In this document: positions 1 to 10,741 of the stretch, in pieces | Layout of the letters: each line of letters opens with the position of its first letter | How positions within the stretch are numbered: position 1 is the stretch's first letter | NCBI GenBank assembly: GCA_024762625.1 | Contig: JANTHA010000002.1 | Location: 1-23,275, forward strand | DNA: 23,275 nucleotides | Source of the DNA: Thiotrichaceae bacterium | GTDB lineage: Bacteria; Pseudomonadota; Gammaproteobacteria; Thiotrichales; Thiotrichaceae | Direction of reading: 5' to 3' | The notes under the pieces: generated by a model | Databases searched by the model: none | The model's input: the letters and a program-made list of their open reading frames with translations, nothing else | Told to the model about the DNA's origin: nothing | Position numbers and translations under genes: made by a program

Positions 1-40
1 CAAAACCATTATTAATAATAATTAAAATAAGAGAAGCATC

Positions 41-514
41 ATGTTGAACCATGAAATGACCTTAAAACCGTTGAAAAACACCCTTCATAATCCAAAAAAA
101 CAGGGCGGCGCAACCTTTATAAGCTGGATGATTGTCGCCGGTTTCGGACTACTGATCGCAAGCGCGGTGATAAAAGTCGCGCCTTATTATGTACAGGATT
201 ACAATGTGCAGAAATTCATGCGTAATATTGCTTCAGAGCCGAATGCAAAGAAGATGAACAAGCGCCAGGTGTTTAGCAAGGTTGAGAAGCACCTGAACAT
301 CAATAACCTGTATGGCCTTGAAGAAGCCTATTATGGCAGTCGCGATAAATCAAAAAAAATCAAGAACCCATTTACACTGAAGAAATTGAAGAAGGGTAAA
401 AACCGTCAACAACTCAGCGTGCATTATCAAGTCCCTGTAAAGTGGATAGGGAACCTGTCTTTTCTGATTGACTTCAAACATTCAGTTATCATGGGCGAAG
501 TGAACAATAAATGA
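41..514 (+). CDS. DUF4845 family small membrane protein
   Basis: This 157-residue protein has a basic N-terminus, one hydrophobic segment at about residues 26-44, and a C-terminal part of roughly 110 residues rich in Lys that would lie outside the inner membrane. The short stretch QGGATFISW just before the membrane segment resembles the start of type IV pilin-like proteins, which is common in DUF4845 members. The ATG at 41 has a purine-rich AGAGAAG four bases upstream; an in-frame ATG at 56 is an alternative. In many gamma- and betaproteobacteria a DUF4845 gene lies between lepB (signal peptidase I) and rnc. Here rnc follows after 40 bases, and lepB would lie left of the window. The function of the family is unknown to me; assignment rests on topology and position. 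Confidence 0.75.
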   Translation: MLNHEMTLKPLKNTLHNPKKQGGATFISWMIVAGFGLLIASAVIKVAPYYVQDYNVQKFMRNIASEPNAKKMNKRQVFSKVEKHLNINNLYGLEEAYYGSRDKSKKIKNPFTLKKLKKGKNRQQLSVHYQVPVKWIGNLSFLIDFKHSVIMGEVNNK

Positions 515-554
515 TAAACTAGGCGTTTCTACGTAGCATTACAAGGGAAGCATC

Positions 555-1262
555 TTGCCAAACAAACTGGTCGAATTGCTGGGCCGCGATCACATGGCCA
601 GTGATATTTTCGTTCAGGCGCTGACGCACCGCAGCGCCAGTAGCAAGCATAATGAACGCATGGAATTCCTGGGCGACAGCGTACTGGGCGTCGTCATAAC
701 CGACGCCCTTTACAAGCGCATGCCGAAGGCCTCAGAAGGCTATCTTTCCCGTCTACGCGCCTCTCTGGTGAATGAAAACACCCTCGCGGAAATCGCCAAT
801 GAACTATCGCTGGGCGATTTTTTACGTTTGGGCGCGGGCGAGCTTAAAAGCGGTGGTTTTCGCCGAAAATCCATTTTATCCGATGCGCTGGAAGCCGTTA
901 TCGCCAGCGTATTCCTTGAAAAGGGCATGGATGCAGCCAAAGACTTTATCCTTGCCGTTTATACCAATCGACTGGAAAACCTGCCTTCTGAAAATGACTT
1001 GAAAGACCCAAAGAGCCGACTACAGGAAGCACTGCAATCGCGACGTTATGAAATACCCAAATACCATTTGCTGAGCGCCACCGGCGATGCACACAAGCAG
1101 GTGTTCACCGCTGAATGCGTGATTGCCGAACTCGGCATTCAGACTCAAGGCGTTGCCAGTAGTCGTCGTAAGGCTGAGCAACAATCTGCTCAAAACGCCT
1201 ATGCTCAACTGCTTGAGTTGTTTGCAAGGCAGAAAAAAAAGAAACGGAGCGGCTCGGCGTGA
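555..1262 (+). CDS. rnc: Ribonuclease III
   Basis: RNase III cleaves double-stranded RNA, including the 30S rRNA precursor and structured mRNAs. The 235-residue product has the family signature ERMEFLGDSVLG at 34-45. Mg-binding acidic residues are Glu37, Asp41, Asp110 and Glu113, and Glu61 matches E. coli Glu65. The double-stranded RNA-binding domain covers about 150-225. The start is a TTG at 555, supported by AAGGGA six to seven bases upstream and by alignment with the family N-terminus; no ATG is suitable. The tail ends in four Lys and RSGSA, encoded partly by an A8 run (1233-1240). The stop overlaps the era start by four bases (GTGA), so translation of the two is probably coupled, as in the E. 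coli rnc-era operon. Confidence 0.97.
   Translation: MPNKLVELLGRDHMASDIFVQALTHRSASSKHNERMEFLGDSVLGVVITDALYKRMPKASEGYLSRLRASLVNENTLAEIANELSLGDFLRLGAGELKSGGFRRKSILSDALEAVIASVFLEKGMDAAKDFILAVYTNRLENLPSENDLKDPKSRLQEALQSRRYEIPKYHLLSATGDAHKQVFTAECVIAELGIQTQGVASSRRKAEQQSAQNAYAQLLELFARQKKKKRSGSA
1235..1241 (+). other. Candidate -1 ribosomal frameshift heptamer A AAA AAG
   Basis: Within the eight-A run at the 3' end of rnc, the zero-frame codons are AAA (1236-1238) and AAG (1239-1241), preceded by A at 1235. This is the X XXY YYZ heptamer used in E. coli dnaX. An SD-like AAGG lies at 1226-1229. After a -1 slip the next codons are GAA, ACG, GAG, CGG, CTC and GGC, then the era GTG at 1259, with no stop. 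Only weak downstream structure is visible (GAG/CTC at 1247-1255). Whether shifting occurs is inference. Confidence 0.35.
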
Positions 1263-2212
1263 GTGATACAAAAACAGAGTCGTTAAAACCGGCGGCTATG
1301 TCACGTTGCGGCACCGTCTCCATTATCGGCAGACCCAATGTGGGTAAATCAACCCTGCTGAATCACCTTGTTGGCTACAAATTATCCGCTATTGCCAATA
1401 AGCCGCAAACCACGCGCACCAATATCCGCGGCATAGTCACACAGACCGGACATCCGGAAAAACCGGATTTTCAGATCATCTTTACGGATACGCCGGGCAT
1501 TCATCAGAATTCCGGAAATCTATTGAATCGTACGCTCAACAGTGAAGCAGTTGCGGCTGTTGAAGACGTGGACGCCATTATCATGATGGTCGAGGCGCTC
1601 AAGTGGACTGCAGAGGATGATTTTGTACTGAAACGTTTGCAGCATGTCAACAGGCCGGTTTTTTTACTGATTAACAAGGTAGACCGCATCAAGGAAAAGG
1701 AACGATTATTTCCCTATCTGAAAGAAGTTGGCGATAAGCATCAATTTGCAGAAATCATTCCGGTATCCGCCAGTAAAGGAATCAATACCGATGTCTTGAT
1801 TGATGCGCTGCTCAAGGTTTTACCGGAGTCTGAATTCATTTATCCCGAAGATCATATTACAGACAAATCAGTGCGATTTATTTGCGCTGAATTGATTCGC
1901 GAGCAACTGGTGCGCAATCTGCACGAAGAACTTCCTTACACCACGGCTGTTGAGATTGAAAAATTCGAGGAAACGGACAATCTGGTCACCATTGAGGCAG
2001 TGATCTGGACAGACCGCAAAAACCAGAAGGGCATTATTATCGGCAAGAAAGGCGAAACGCTGAAACGCATTGGACAGGCGGCGCGTCATTCGCTGGAAGA
2101 TTTCCTGATGAAAAAGGTCATGCTAAAGCAATGGGTTAAAGTTGAAGAAAACTGGCAGAATAACCCACGTCATTTAAATGAGTTGGGAATAATTTCTAAC
2201 CGGGAGCTTTAA
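1259..2212 (+). CDS. era: GTPase Era
   Basis: Era is an essential membrane-associated GTPase that binds the 3' end of 16S rRNA and aids 30S subunit maturation. The 317-residue product carries G1 GRPNVGKS at 24-31, G3 DTPG at 77-80 and G4 NKVD at 139-142. The C-terminal KH RNA-binding domain has its GxxG loop (GKKG) at 262-265. The GTG start at 1259 overlaps the rnc stop and has GGAG about ten bases upstream. An ATG at 1298 would remove 13 residues and give a protein closer to the 301 residues of E. coli Era, so the exact start is open. The stop TAA shares one base with the recO ATG. Confidence 0.97.
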   Translation: MSDTKTESLKPAAMSRCGTVSIIGRPNVGKSTLLNHLVGYKLSAIANKPQTTRTNIRGIVTQTGHPEKPDFQIIFTDTPGIHQNSGNLLNRTLNSEAVAAVEDVDAIIMMVEALKWTAEDDFVLKRLQHVNRPVFLLINKVDRIKEKERLFPYLKEVGDKHQFAEIIPVSASKGINTDVLIDALLKVLPESEFIYPEDHITDKSVRFICAELIREQLVRNLHEELPYTTAVEIEKFEETDNLVTIEAVIWTDRKNQKGIIIGKKGETLKRIGQAARHSLEDFLMKKVMLKQWVKVEENWQNNPRHLNELGIISNREL

Positions 2213-2904
2213 TGCCCGATTCTTTTGCCTATATCCTGAATAGCCGACCCTTTCGCGACGCCAGCGTCATCCTGGAGTTGTTCAGTGAAGATTTTGGCCG
2301 GATTTGCTGTATCGCCAGGCCCGCCAAAAAACGCGGTAAAATACTCAAGGGGATGCTGGAGCCATTTCGCTATTTGCACTGTCAATGGATTGGCAGGGGT
2401 GAAATGCAAACGCTCACTTCAGCCGATGAGCGCGGACGTCATCACATTCCCGCCTCGGAAATGATGCTAGGATTATATTTGAATGAGTTGCTCTTATTGT
2501 TGACGCATCCGCATGTCGCTATGCCAGAGTTGTTTTCAGCCTACAAAATCACCTTGCACAAGCTGGCTGATCCACAACTTAATCGCCAGATTTTGATGCG
2601 CTTTGAGGTCTATTTACTGGCTGCTCTTGGGTATCCGCTGGCGATGGATAAAGATGCGATTCAGTTACGGCAAGCTTATCTTTTTAATACAGAAACAGGC
2701 CTGATTCCAGCTAACGCAGAAGAGCCGTCGAACCAACAACATGCCCAGTCGAAAATATTATTGTCCGGTGAGTTACTTTTAGCCTTGCAAGATATTCAGA
2801 ATATGCAAGAATCGCATTGGCGCGAGCTGAGACGTTTTCTGGATCAGGTTTTTAGCCGTTTGGCTCCACGCCCCATCAACGCACGCAAATTATTGAGATT
2901 CTGA
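2212..2904 (+). CDS. recO: DNA repair protein RecO
   Basis: RecO works with RecR to load RecA onto SSB-coated single-stranded DNA and also anneals strands, in the RecF recombination pathway. The 230-residue protein begins with the family's OB-fold region (about 1-80, with [19 protein letters not shown] at 12-30). A helical domain follows, including [15 protein letters not shown] near 129-143. No Cys4 zinc cluster is visible in the C-terminal half, as in E. coli RecO. The ATG overlaps the era stop by one base (TAATG), with GGGAG six bases upstream at 2202-2206, so translation is probably coupled to era. The rnc-era-recO order is standard in proteobacteria. Confidence 0.94.
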   Translation: MPDSFAYILNSRPFRDASVILELFSEDFGRICCIARPAKKRGKILKGMLEPFRYLHCQWIGRGEMQTLTSADERGRHHIPASEMMLGLYLNELLLLLTHPHVAMPELFSAYKITLHKLADPQLNRQILMRFEVYLLAALGYPLAMDKDAIQLRQAYLFNTETGLIPANAEEPSNQQHAQSKILLSGELLLALQDIQNMQESHWRELRRFLDQVFSRLAPRPINARKLLRF

Positions 2905-2905
2905 T

Positions 2906-3655
2906 ATGCCGCACACACCACAACCCACTATTGAACTTGGCGTCAATATCGACCATATCGCCACCTTGCGCCAGGCCAGAGGAACGCCTTACCCTGATTT
3001 GCTGGAAGCCGCTTCACTGGTGGAACAGGCTGGCGCACAGGCCATCACGATTCATTTGCGCGAAGATCGTCGCCATATCCAGGACAAGGATGTGTATGAT
3101 ATCCGCAAACAATGCCAGGGACGAATGAATCTGGAACTGGCGGCGACTGATGAAATGGTCGGCATCGCCTGTGATGTGATTCCTGATGACGCCTGCGTGG
3201 TGCCGGAGAAACGCGAAGAGCTTACCACCGAGGGCGGTCTGGATGTGATTGGACAGTTTAAACGCATCAAGGAAGCCACAACGCGTCTCGCTGTTCAAGG
3301 TATTCGCGTATCGTTGTTTATTGAACCGGATATTGAACAGATCAGACGCGTCCCGGATATCGGCGCGCCCGTGATCGAATTACATACTGGAACCTACGCC
3401 AATGCAAGCGGCGATCAACAATTGCGCGAACTGGAGCGAATCAAGGATGCGACTGATTTTGCTCGTGATCTGGGCATACAGGTCAACGCCGGCCATGGAC
3501 TGGATTACGCCAATACCGCCGCTATCGCCGCAATAGCGGAGATACGCGAACTCAATATTGGACACTCAATCGTGTCGCGCGCCATTTTTGTGGGAATACA
3601 CCGGGCGACCCGGCAAATGCTTGAAATCATCAATGAAGCGAGAGGTGTTAAATAA
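2906..3655 (+). CDS. pdxJ: Pyridoxine 5'-phosphate synthase PdxJ
   Basis: PdxJ condenses 1-deoxy-D-xylulose 5-phosphate with 3-amino-2-oxopropyl phosphate to make pyridoxine 5'-phosphate, the ring-forming step of DXP-dependent vitamin B6 synthesis. The 249-residue TIM-barrel protein shows [20 protein letters not shown] at 12-31, [12 protein letters not shown] at 47-58 (His50, general base), Glu77 in MNLEL, phosphate-binding TTEGGLDV at 107-114, and His197 in NAGHG. It begins one base after the recO stop with only a weak ribosome binding site, consistent with coupling. Its product serves PLP enzymes, and the PLP enzyme CysM lies two genes downstream. Confidence 0.97.
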   Translation: MPHTPQPTIELGVNIDHIATLRQARGTPYPDLLEAASLVEQAGAQAITIHLREDRRHIQDKDVYDIRKQCQGRMNLELAATDEMVGIACDVIPDDACVVPEKREELTTEGGLDVIGQFKRIKEATTRLAVQGIRVSLFIEPDIEQIRRVPDIGAPVIELHTGTYANASGDQQLRELERIKDATDFARDLGIQVNAGHGLDYANTAAIAAIAEIRELNIGHSIVSRAIFVGIHRATRQMLEIINEARGVK

Positions 3656-3658
3656 ACG

Positions 3659-4048
3659 ATGGCTATTATAGGAGTTGGTACGGATCTGGTTAAAATATCC
3701 CGGATAAAACGTCTTTTAAAAAAATACCCGAAAGAATTTCCAGCGCGTATTTTACATGATAATGAATTATCGGTGTTCAACGAAATCAAGTCGCATAAAT
3801 ATTATCTCGCCAAACGATTCTGCGCCAAAGAAGCGCTTGCCAAGGCGCTGGGAACAGGTATTTCCCAAGGAGTTTCGTTCCATGATATTGAAGTTGGTAA
3901 TAATGACAATGGACAGCCAATACTGACCTTGCATGGCAAAACACGATCTATCGCCGATGAAATGGGCGTTAATTCATTGCATATTTCATTAAGCGATGAG
4001 CTGAATTACGCAGTCGCCTACGTGATTCTGGAAGGCGACAGGAATTGA
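3659..4048 (+). CDS. acpS: Holo-[acyl-carrier-protein] synthase
   Basis: AcpS transfers 4'-phosphopantetheine from CoA to the serine of acyl carrier protein and so activates fatty acid synthesis. The 129-residue length is typical of this trimeric class (126 in E. coli). Magnesium-binding Asp9 lies in IIGVGTDLV and Glu58 in RFCAKEALAKALG, the two signature blocks. The C-terminus has the usual HISLSDE stretch. ATG at 3659 follows the pdxJ stop by three bases, with GAGGTG about eleven bases upstream. The pdxJ-acpS pair is conserved in proteobacteria. Confidence 0.96.
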   Translation: MAIIGVGTDLVKISRIKRLLKKYPKEFPARILHDNELSVFNEIKSHKYYLAKRFCAKEALAKALGTGISQGVSFHDIEVGNNDNGQPILTLHGKTRSIADEMGVNSLHISLSDELNYAVAYVILEGDRN

Positions 4049-4050
4049 AA

Positions 4051-4959
4051 ATGAGCCAAACGTCCAGCTATAGAACCATCGAAAGTTGTATTGGCAATAC
4101 GCCCCTGGTGCGTCTACAGCGCTTGCCCGGAAACAGCAGCAACACCATCCTGGTCAAACTCGAAGGCAACAACCCGGCTGGTTCGGTCAAGGATCGCGCC
4201 GCCTTGAGTATGGTTCTGCAGGCTGAAAAACGCGGCGATATCAAACCTGGCGACACATTAATCGAAGCAACCAGCGGCAATACCGGCATTGCGCTGGCGA
4301 TGGTGGCGGCGATACGCGGTTATAAAATGCTGCTGATCATGCCGGATTCCATGAGCGCCGAACGACGCGCTTCCATGAAAGCCTATGGCGCGGAATTATT
4401 ACTGGTTACAAAGGAACAGGGCGGTATGGAAGGCGCGCGCGACCTCGCGCAACAACTTTACCGCGAAGGTAAGGGTTATCTACTGAATCAATTTGCCAAT
4501 CAGGATAATCCCCTGGCGCATTACCATGGCACCGGCCCGGAAATCTGGCGCGACACCAAAGGCGAAATCACCCATTTTGTAAGCGCCATGGGCACCACCG
4601 GCACCATCACCGGCGTTGCGCGTTTTCTGAAAGAGCAGACAGCCAATGTAAAAATCATAGGCGTTCAGCCTAAAACCAATGAAGAGGCGATTCCGGGCAT
4701 TCGTCGCTGGTCGGATGAATACCTGCCCGAGATATTCGACGCTTCGCTGGTTGACCGCGAAATCGACATTACCCAGTCGCAATCTGAATCCACCATGCGC
4801 GCACTTGCACAACAGGAAGGCATTTTCTGCGGCGTTTCTTCAGGCGGGGCGGTTGCCGCCGCGCTAGAGCTGTCCAGCGAATTGGAGAACGCCACCATAG
4901 TGACAATTATATGCGACCGCGGCGACCGCTATATTTCAACGGGCGTGTTTCCTTCTTGA
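4051..4959 (+). CDS. cysM: Cysteine synthase B (O-acetylserine sulfhydrylase)
   Basis: CysM makes cysteine from O-acetylserine with sulfide, and in enterics also S-sulfocysteine with thiosulfate. From the ATG at 4051 the protein has 302 residues. The PLP lysine is Lys47 in NNPAGSVKDRAALS. The phosphate and carboxylate loop TSGNTG is at 74-79, and the GTTGTITGV glycine loop follows. The CysM-type features IPGIRRW, EYLP, EGIFCGVSSGGAV and ICDRGDRYISTGVF separate it from CysK. I chose ATG 4051 over a TTG at 4045 because AGGAA (4040-4044) sits six bases from the ATG but directly abuts the TTG. The gene follows acpS by two bases, an order also seen in Pseudomonas. Confidence 0.95.
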   Translation: MSQTSSYRTIESCIGNTPLVRLQRLPGNSSNTILVKLEGNNPAGSVKDRAALSMVLQAEKRGDIKPGDTLIEATSGNTGIALAMVAAIRGYKMLLIMPDSMSAERRASMKAYGAELLLVTKEQGGMEGARDLAQQLYREGKGYLLNQFANQDNPLAHYHGTGPEIWRDTKGEITHFVSAMGTTGTITGVARFLKEQTANVKIIGVQPKTNEEAIPGIRRWSDEYLPEIFDASLVDREIDITQSQSESTMRALAQQEGIFCGVSSGGAVAAALELSSELENATIVTIICDRGDRYISTGVFPS

Positions 4960-4976
4960 AACACTGACAAACTCAT

Positions 4977-5006
4977 AGGCGACATTTTAGGCGACAACAG
5001 GTGACA
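4977..5006 (+). repeat. Three short direct repeats AGGCGACA / AGGCGACA / AGGTGACA
   Basis: The 50-base cysM-exonuclease gap holds AGGCGACA at 4977-4984 and 4989-4996 and AGGTGACA at 4999-5006. The last copy supplies the AGGTGA ribosome binding site of the ATG at 5010, and the middle copy would serve the GTG at 5001. They look like duplicated ribosome-binding segments. No other function is evident. Confidence 0.5.
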
Positions 5007-5009
5007 GGC

Positions 5010-5795
5010 ATGAATGTATTGGTTTTTGATATTGAAACCATCCCCGATATTGAAGGCGGTCAACAGATTTTTGATTTGCAGGGTCTTGATGACAATAGTA
5101 CAGCCAAGGCCATGTTTCATATCGTCAAACAGAAAAACGGTTCCGATTTTTTACCATTGCATTTGCACCGGATTGCCGCTATTTCGGTGGTTTACCGAGG
5201 CATGGGCGATGATATGGGACGCCAGGTTTCAGTACACTCGCTGGGCAATCCTGAAAGCAGCGAAGCCGAATTGCTGACCTTGTTTTTTGAACAGATCGAA
5301 AAACGCACACCGACGCTGGTTTCATGGAATGGTTCGGGGTTTGATCTACCGGTGATACATTACCGCACACTCAAGAACAGCGTCAGCGCACCTGGTTACT
5401 GGGAGAAAGGCGAACACAATAACGCCTTTCGTTATGATAACTACCTGAGCCGTTATCATGATCGTCATACCGATTTGATGGATGTGCTGGCCAGTTATAA
5501 TCGCCGCGCGAGCGCCCCGCTGGATCATATCGCTACACTATTGGGATTTCCCGGAAAAAACGGCATGGATGGTTCCCATGTGTGGCGTCATTTTCAGGCA
5601 GGCGATATACAGGGCATTCGCAACTATTGTGAATCCGATGTGCTCAACACCTATCTGGTTTATCTGCGTTATCAGTTGATGCGTGGGGAACTGGATCGGG
5701 AAGAACTGGTCATGGAATATGACTTGCTGCGCAAGGTGCTGGATGAATCCGGTCAGGAGCACCTTAGGGCTTTTTCTAAAAACTGGAAACAATAA
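5010..5795 (+). CDS. Predicted 3'-5' exonuclease, PolB exonuclease-like (DEDDy)
   Basis: The 261-residue protein matches the family annotated as 'predicted 3'-5' exonuclease related to the exonuclease domain of PolB' (PF10108 type). The DEDDy residues can be traced: Asp7 and Glu9 in VFDIETIPD (Exo I), Asp112 in SWNGSGFDLPV (Exo II), and Tyr206 with Asp210 in NYCESDVLNTY (Exo III). It therefore should be an active metal-dependent exonuclease. There is no polymerase domain, so the physiological substrate is unknown. I chose ATG 5010 because AGGTGA lies five bases upstream and the conserved block starts right after it; GTG 5001 would add three residues. It ends 12 bases before parC and is probably co-transcribed with it. 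Confidence 0.85.
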   Translation: MNVLVFDIETIPDIEGGQQIFDLQGLDDNSTAKAMFHIVKQKNGSDFLPLHLHRIAAISVVYRGMGDDMGRQVSVHSLGNPESSEAELLTLFFEQIEKRTPTLVSWNGSGFDLPVIHYRTLKNSVSAPGYWEKGEHNNAFRYDNYLSRYHDRHTDLMDVLASYNRRASAPLDHIATLLGFPGKNGMDGSHVWRHFQAGDIQGIRNYCESDVLNTYLVYLRYQLMRGELDREELVMEYDLLRKVLDESGQEHLRAFSKNWKQ

Positions 5796-5807
5796 GATAA
5801 AATAAGC

Positions 5808-8102
5808 ATGAGCGAAGATACTCAACTGGATTTGCTGGACGGAAATAATCACGGCAATGGCAATAATGGCGGCAGTGGCGATGCCACCGAAAGTCTGCCT
5901 CTGGAAGTCTACACCGAAAAAGCCTATCTCGATTATTCGATGTATGTCATTCTGGATCGCGCCCTGCCGAATATCGGGGATGGCCTTAAACCGGTGCAGC
6001 GACGCATCGTATACGCCATGTCCGAGCTGGGTTTGTCGGCGGCCTCAAAGCACAAAAAATCGGCGCGCACCGTGGGCGACGTTCTGGGTAAATTTCATCC
6101 ACATGGCGATTCGGCCTGTTACGAAGCGATGGTGCTCATGGCGCAGCCGTTTTCTTATCGTTATCCCCTGGTGGATGGGCAAGGCAACTGGGGTTCGCAA
6201 GATGATCCGAAATCGTTTGCCGCGATGCGCTACACCGAATCGCGTCTCACGCCTTACGCCAAAGTGCTGCTCCAGGAGCTTGGGCAAGGCACGGTAGACT
6301 GGGTGGATAATTTCGACGGAACCTTGAAGGAACCGGCCTTGTTGCCCGCGCGCCTGCCGAATGTGCTGCTCAACGGCGGTTCCGGCATTGCAGTGGGTAT
6401 GGCGACCGATATACCGCCGCACAACCTGAATGAAGTAGTGGACGCCTGCCTGCAATTACTTAAAAAACCGTCGTCTACCATAGAAGAGCTTAGTGAATTC
6501 ATCAAGGGGCCAGATTATCCGACCGATGCCGAAATCATCAGCTCTTCCGAAGAAATTCTCAGAGTCTATGAGACCGGCAGGGGCAGCATAAAAATGCGCG
6601 CCGTCTGGGAGAAGGAGGAGGGCGACATCATCATTACGGCGCTGCCGTTTCAGGCGTCCGGCGGCAAGATCATGGAACAGATAGCGACCCAGATGCGCGC
6701 CAAAAAGTTGCCCATGGTGGCCGACCTGAGGGACGAGTCGGATCATGAAAACCCGACCCGACTGGTGATCACGCCGCGCTCCAACCGCGTGGATGTCAAA
6801 CAACTGATGTCCCATCTTTTCGCCAGCACCGATCTTGAGCGTAATTACCGCGTCAACATGAATATGATTGGCGTCGACGGCAAGCCGCAGGTCAAAAACC
6901 TCAGGAAAGTGCTTAAAGAATGGCTGGAATTCCGCCGAACCACTGTGACGCGACGCATAGAATGGCGTCTGGGCAAGGTTCAGGATCGATTGCATATTCT
7001 GGAAGGCTTGTTGATCGCACATCTTAATATTGACGAGGTGATACGCATTATCCGCGAAAACGATGAGCCAAAACCGATTCTGATGGGGCGTTTTGGCATC
7101 AGCGACATTCAGGCGGAAGCGGTGCTTAATTTACGTTTGCGCAATCTGGCCAAGCTTGAAGAAATGCAAATTCGCACGGAGCAGGAGGAACTGATTCGCG
7201 AGCGCGATGAACTACAGGGCTTGCTTGATTCACCGCGCAAACTGACTGCCTTGATACGCAAGGAACTCAAGGAAGACGCCGAAAAATACGGCGACGAGCG
7301 GCGCTCGCCCATCGTTGTGCGAGAGGCGTCGCAAGTGCTGGATGAAACCGCATTGATACCTTCCGAGCCAGTGACCGTAATACTGTCCGAAATGGGCTGG
7401 ATTCGCGCCGCAAAAGGCCATGAAATTGATCCACATTCACTGAACTACAAGCAGGGCGATAAATTCCAGTCCGCTGCGCATGGGCGCTCCAACCAACCGG
7501 CAGTGCTGCTCGATAGTACGGGCCGCAGTTATACCCTGATGGCGCACACACTGCCTTCGGCGCGGGGTCAGGGCGATCCTTTGAGCGGACGTTTCTCGCC
7601 GCCGCAGGGCGCCAGTTTCAAGGCGGTCATCATGGCAAACAACGAGCAGTTCTTTTTGCTTGGCAGCTCCTTCGGTTATGGTTTTTTATGTCAGTTCAAA
7701 GACATGCAGAGTCGCGCCAAGGCAGGCAAGGCGACTGTCACAATCCCGGCGGGCGCAAGCCTGATTTGCCCGTCGCCAGTTAGCGACCTTGAGAATGGTT
7801 TTGTTGCGGCGGTAACATCGGCGGGTTATTTACTGATCATTCACTCCAGTGAATTGCCCCAACTGGCGCGCGGCAAGGGCAACAAGATCATCAATATTCC
7901 GGCTAAACGACTGAAATCGGGCGAGGAGCATGTGGTATCCATGATTGCATTGGCGCAGGATGAAAAACTGATCGTTCATGCGGGCAAAAAACACAAAACC
8001 ATCCAGGGCGCGGAAATTGTCGAATACCAGGGGAAACGCGGTCAACGCGGTAAATTACTGCCTCAGGGTTACCGCAATGTAAGTCGTCTGGAAAGTGAAT
8101 AG
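5808..8102 (+). CDS. parC: DNA topoisomerase IV subunit A
   Basis: ParC is the DNA-breaking subunit of topoisomerase IV, which unlinks daughter chromosomes. The 764-residue product aligns from about residue 33 with E. coli ParC (752 residues). It has the catalytic tyrosine Tyr142 in AAMRYTES and the quinolone-determining region [11 protein letters not shown] at 97-107. Ser102 and Glu106 correspond to E. coli Ser80 and Glu84 and are both the susceptible type. [19 protein letters not shown] and [10 protein letters not shown] in the middle are ParC- rather than GyrA-like. The C-terminal DNA-wrapping part begins near 510. The first 30 residues are an extra Asn/Gly-rich extension. No strong ribosome binding site precedes the ATG. 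parE is not adjacent. Confidence 0.95.
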   Translation: MSEDTQLDLLDGNNHGNGNNGGSGDATESLPLEVYTEKAYLDYSMYVILDRALPNIGDGLKPVQRRIVYAMSELGLSAASKHKKSARTVGDVLGKFHPHGDSACYEAMVLMAQPFSYRYPLVDGQGNWGSQDDPKSFAAMRYTESRLTPYAKVLLQELGQGTVDWVDNFDGTLKEPALLPARLPNVLLNGGSGIAVGMATDIPPHNLNEVVDACLQLLKKPSSTIEELSEFIKGPDYPTDAEIISSSEEILRVYETGRGSIKMRAVWEKEEGDIIITALPFQASGGKIMEQIATQMRAKKLPMVADLRDESDHENPTRLVITPRSNRVDVKQLMSHLFASTDLERNYRVNMNMIGVDGKPQVKNLRKVLKEWLEFRRTTVTRRIEWRLGKVQDRLHILEGLLIAHLNIDEVIRIIRENDEPKPILMGRFGISDIQAEAVLNLRLRNLAKLEEMQIRTEQEELIRERDELQGLLDSPRKLTALIRKELKEDAEKYGDERRSPIVVREASQVLDETALIPSEPVTVILSEMGWIRAAKGHEIDPHSLNYKQGDKFQSAAHGRSNQPAVLLDSTGRSYTLMAHTLPSARGQGDPLSGRFSPPQGASFKAVIMANNEQFFLLGSSFGYGFLCQFKDMQSRAKAGKATVTIPAGASLICPSPVSDLENGFVAAVTSAGYLLIIHSSELPQLARGKGNKIINIPAKRLKSGEEHVVSMIALAQDEKLIVHAGKKHKTIQGAEIVEYQGKRGQRGKLLPQGYRNVSRLESE

Positions 8103-8116
8103 ACAGAATTCATAAA

Positions 8117-9863
<1,747 letters not shown>

Positions 9864-9899
9864 TTACCTTATAAATCACAGAACCATGAGTGAGAAACC

Positions 9900-10733
9900 A
9901 TGAAATTATGTCATTTTGAAGCAGGTCAGGATCAGCCATTTTTTTTGATATCCGGTCCCTGTGTGGTCGAAACAGAAAAGCTCACTCTGGAAATAGCTGA
10001 GACGCTAAAAGGTCTCACCGACGAATTGGGCATTCCCTATATTTTCAAGGCTTCATTTGATAAGGCCAATCGTTCATCGCACGCCAGTTTTCGAGGGCCA
10101 GGCATGGAAGAGGGTTTGCGAATACTGGAAAAAGTCAAACTGGATATTGGCGTCCCGGTATTGACCGATATTCATGAAGACACGCCGCTGGATGAAGTGG
10201 CTTCAGTCGTTGACGTGATGCAAACACCGGCGTTTTTATGTCGTCAAACCAATTTTATTCAGAACGCTGCGCGTCAGGGAATCCCGTTGAATATTAAAAA
10301 AGGCCAGTTCCTTGCTCCCTGGGACATGAAAAATGTAGTGGATAAAGCCAGAGCGACGGGTAATGAACAAATTATGGTGTGTGAACGCGGTTATACTTTC
10401 GGCTACAACAATCTGGTGTCAGATATGCGTGGTCTGGCGACCATGCGCGATACGGGTTGTCCGGTCGTTTTTGACGCCACTCACTCGGTGCAGTTGCCGG
10501 GCGGCCAGGGATCCTGTTCCGGCGGGGAGCGTCAGCATGTGCCGGTTCTGGCGCGCGCCGCGATGGCGGCTGGCATCGCGGGTATTTTTATGGAATCACA
10601 CCCTAAACCCGATGAAGCATTGAGCGATGGCCCGAACTCCTGGCCTACCGGAAGAATGCGCGAATTACTTGAAACCCTGTTAACAATTGACCAGGCTGTC
10701 AAGTCTCAACCATTTCTGGAAAACACCCTGTAG
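9900..10733 (+). CDS. kdsA: 3-deoxy-D-manno-octulosonate 8-phosphate synthase, metal-dependent type
   Basis: KdsA condenses arabinose 5-phosphate and phosphoenolpyruvate to Kdo 8-phosphate for the LPS inner core. The 277-residue barrel has [26 protein letters not shown] and [20 protein letters not shown]. coli KdsA has Asn26 in the metal position and needs no metal. This protein has Cys21 in ISGPCVVE plus His195 ([10 protein letters not shown]), Glu232 (FMESHP) and Asp243 (LSDGP). These are exactly ten residues offset from the Cys11/His185/Glu222/Asp233 ligand set of the Aquifex aeolicus enzyme. It is therefore of the metal-dependent class. Eno downstream makes phosphoenolpyruvate, one of its substrates. 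Confidence 0.96.
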   Translation: MKLCHFEAGQDQPFFLISGPCVVETEKLTLEIAETLKGLTDELGIPYIFKASFDKANRSSHASFRGPGMEEGLRILEKVKLDIGVPVLTDIHEDTPLDEVASVVDVMQTPAFLCRQTNFIQNAARQGIPLNIKKGQFLAPWDMKNVVDKARATGNEQIMVCERGYTFGYNNLVSDMRGLATMRDTGCPVVFDATHSVQLPGGQGSCSGGERQHVPVLARAAMAAGIAGIFMESHPKPDEALSDGPNSWPTGRMRELLETLLTIDQAVKSQPFLENTL

Positions 10734-10741
10734 CATGAAAA

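Noticed and set aside
4045..4050. TTG at 4045 as cysM start overlapping the acpS stop
   Set aside because: The ribosome binding site AGGAA abuts it directly, while ATG 4051 has ideal spacing and matches the CysM N-terminus.
5900..6130. Possible quinolone-resistance substitutions in parC
   Set aside because: The positions equivalent to E. coli Ser80 and Glu84 are Ser102 and Glu106, the susceptible residues.
6456..7022. 188-codon open frame on the - strand inside parC
   Set aside because: It lies wholly within the conserved parC coding sequence, opposite strand, and its translation resembles no known family; a shadow frame.
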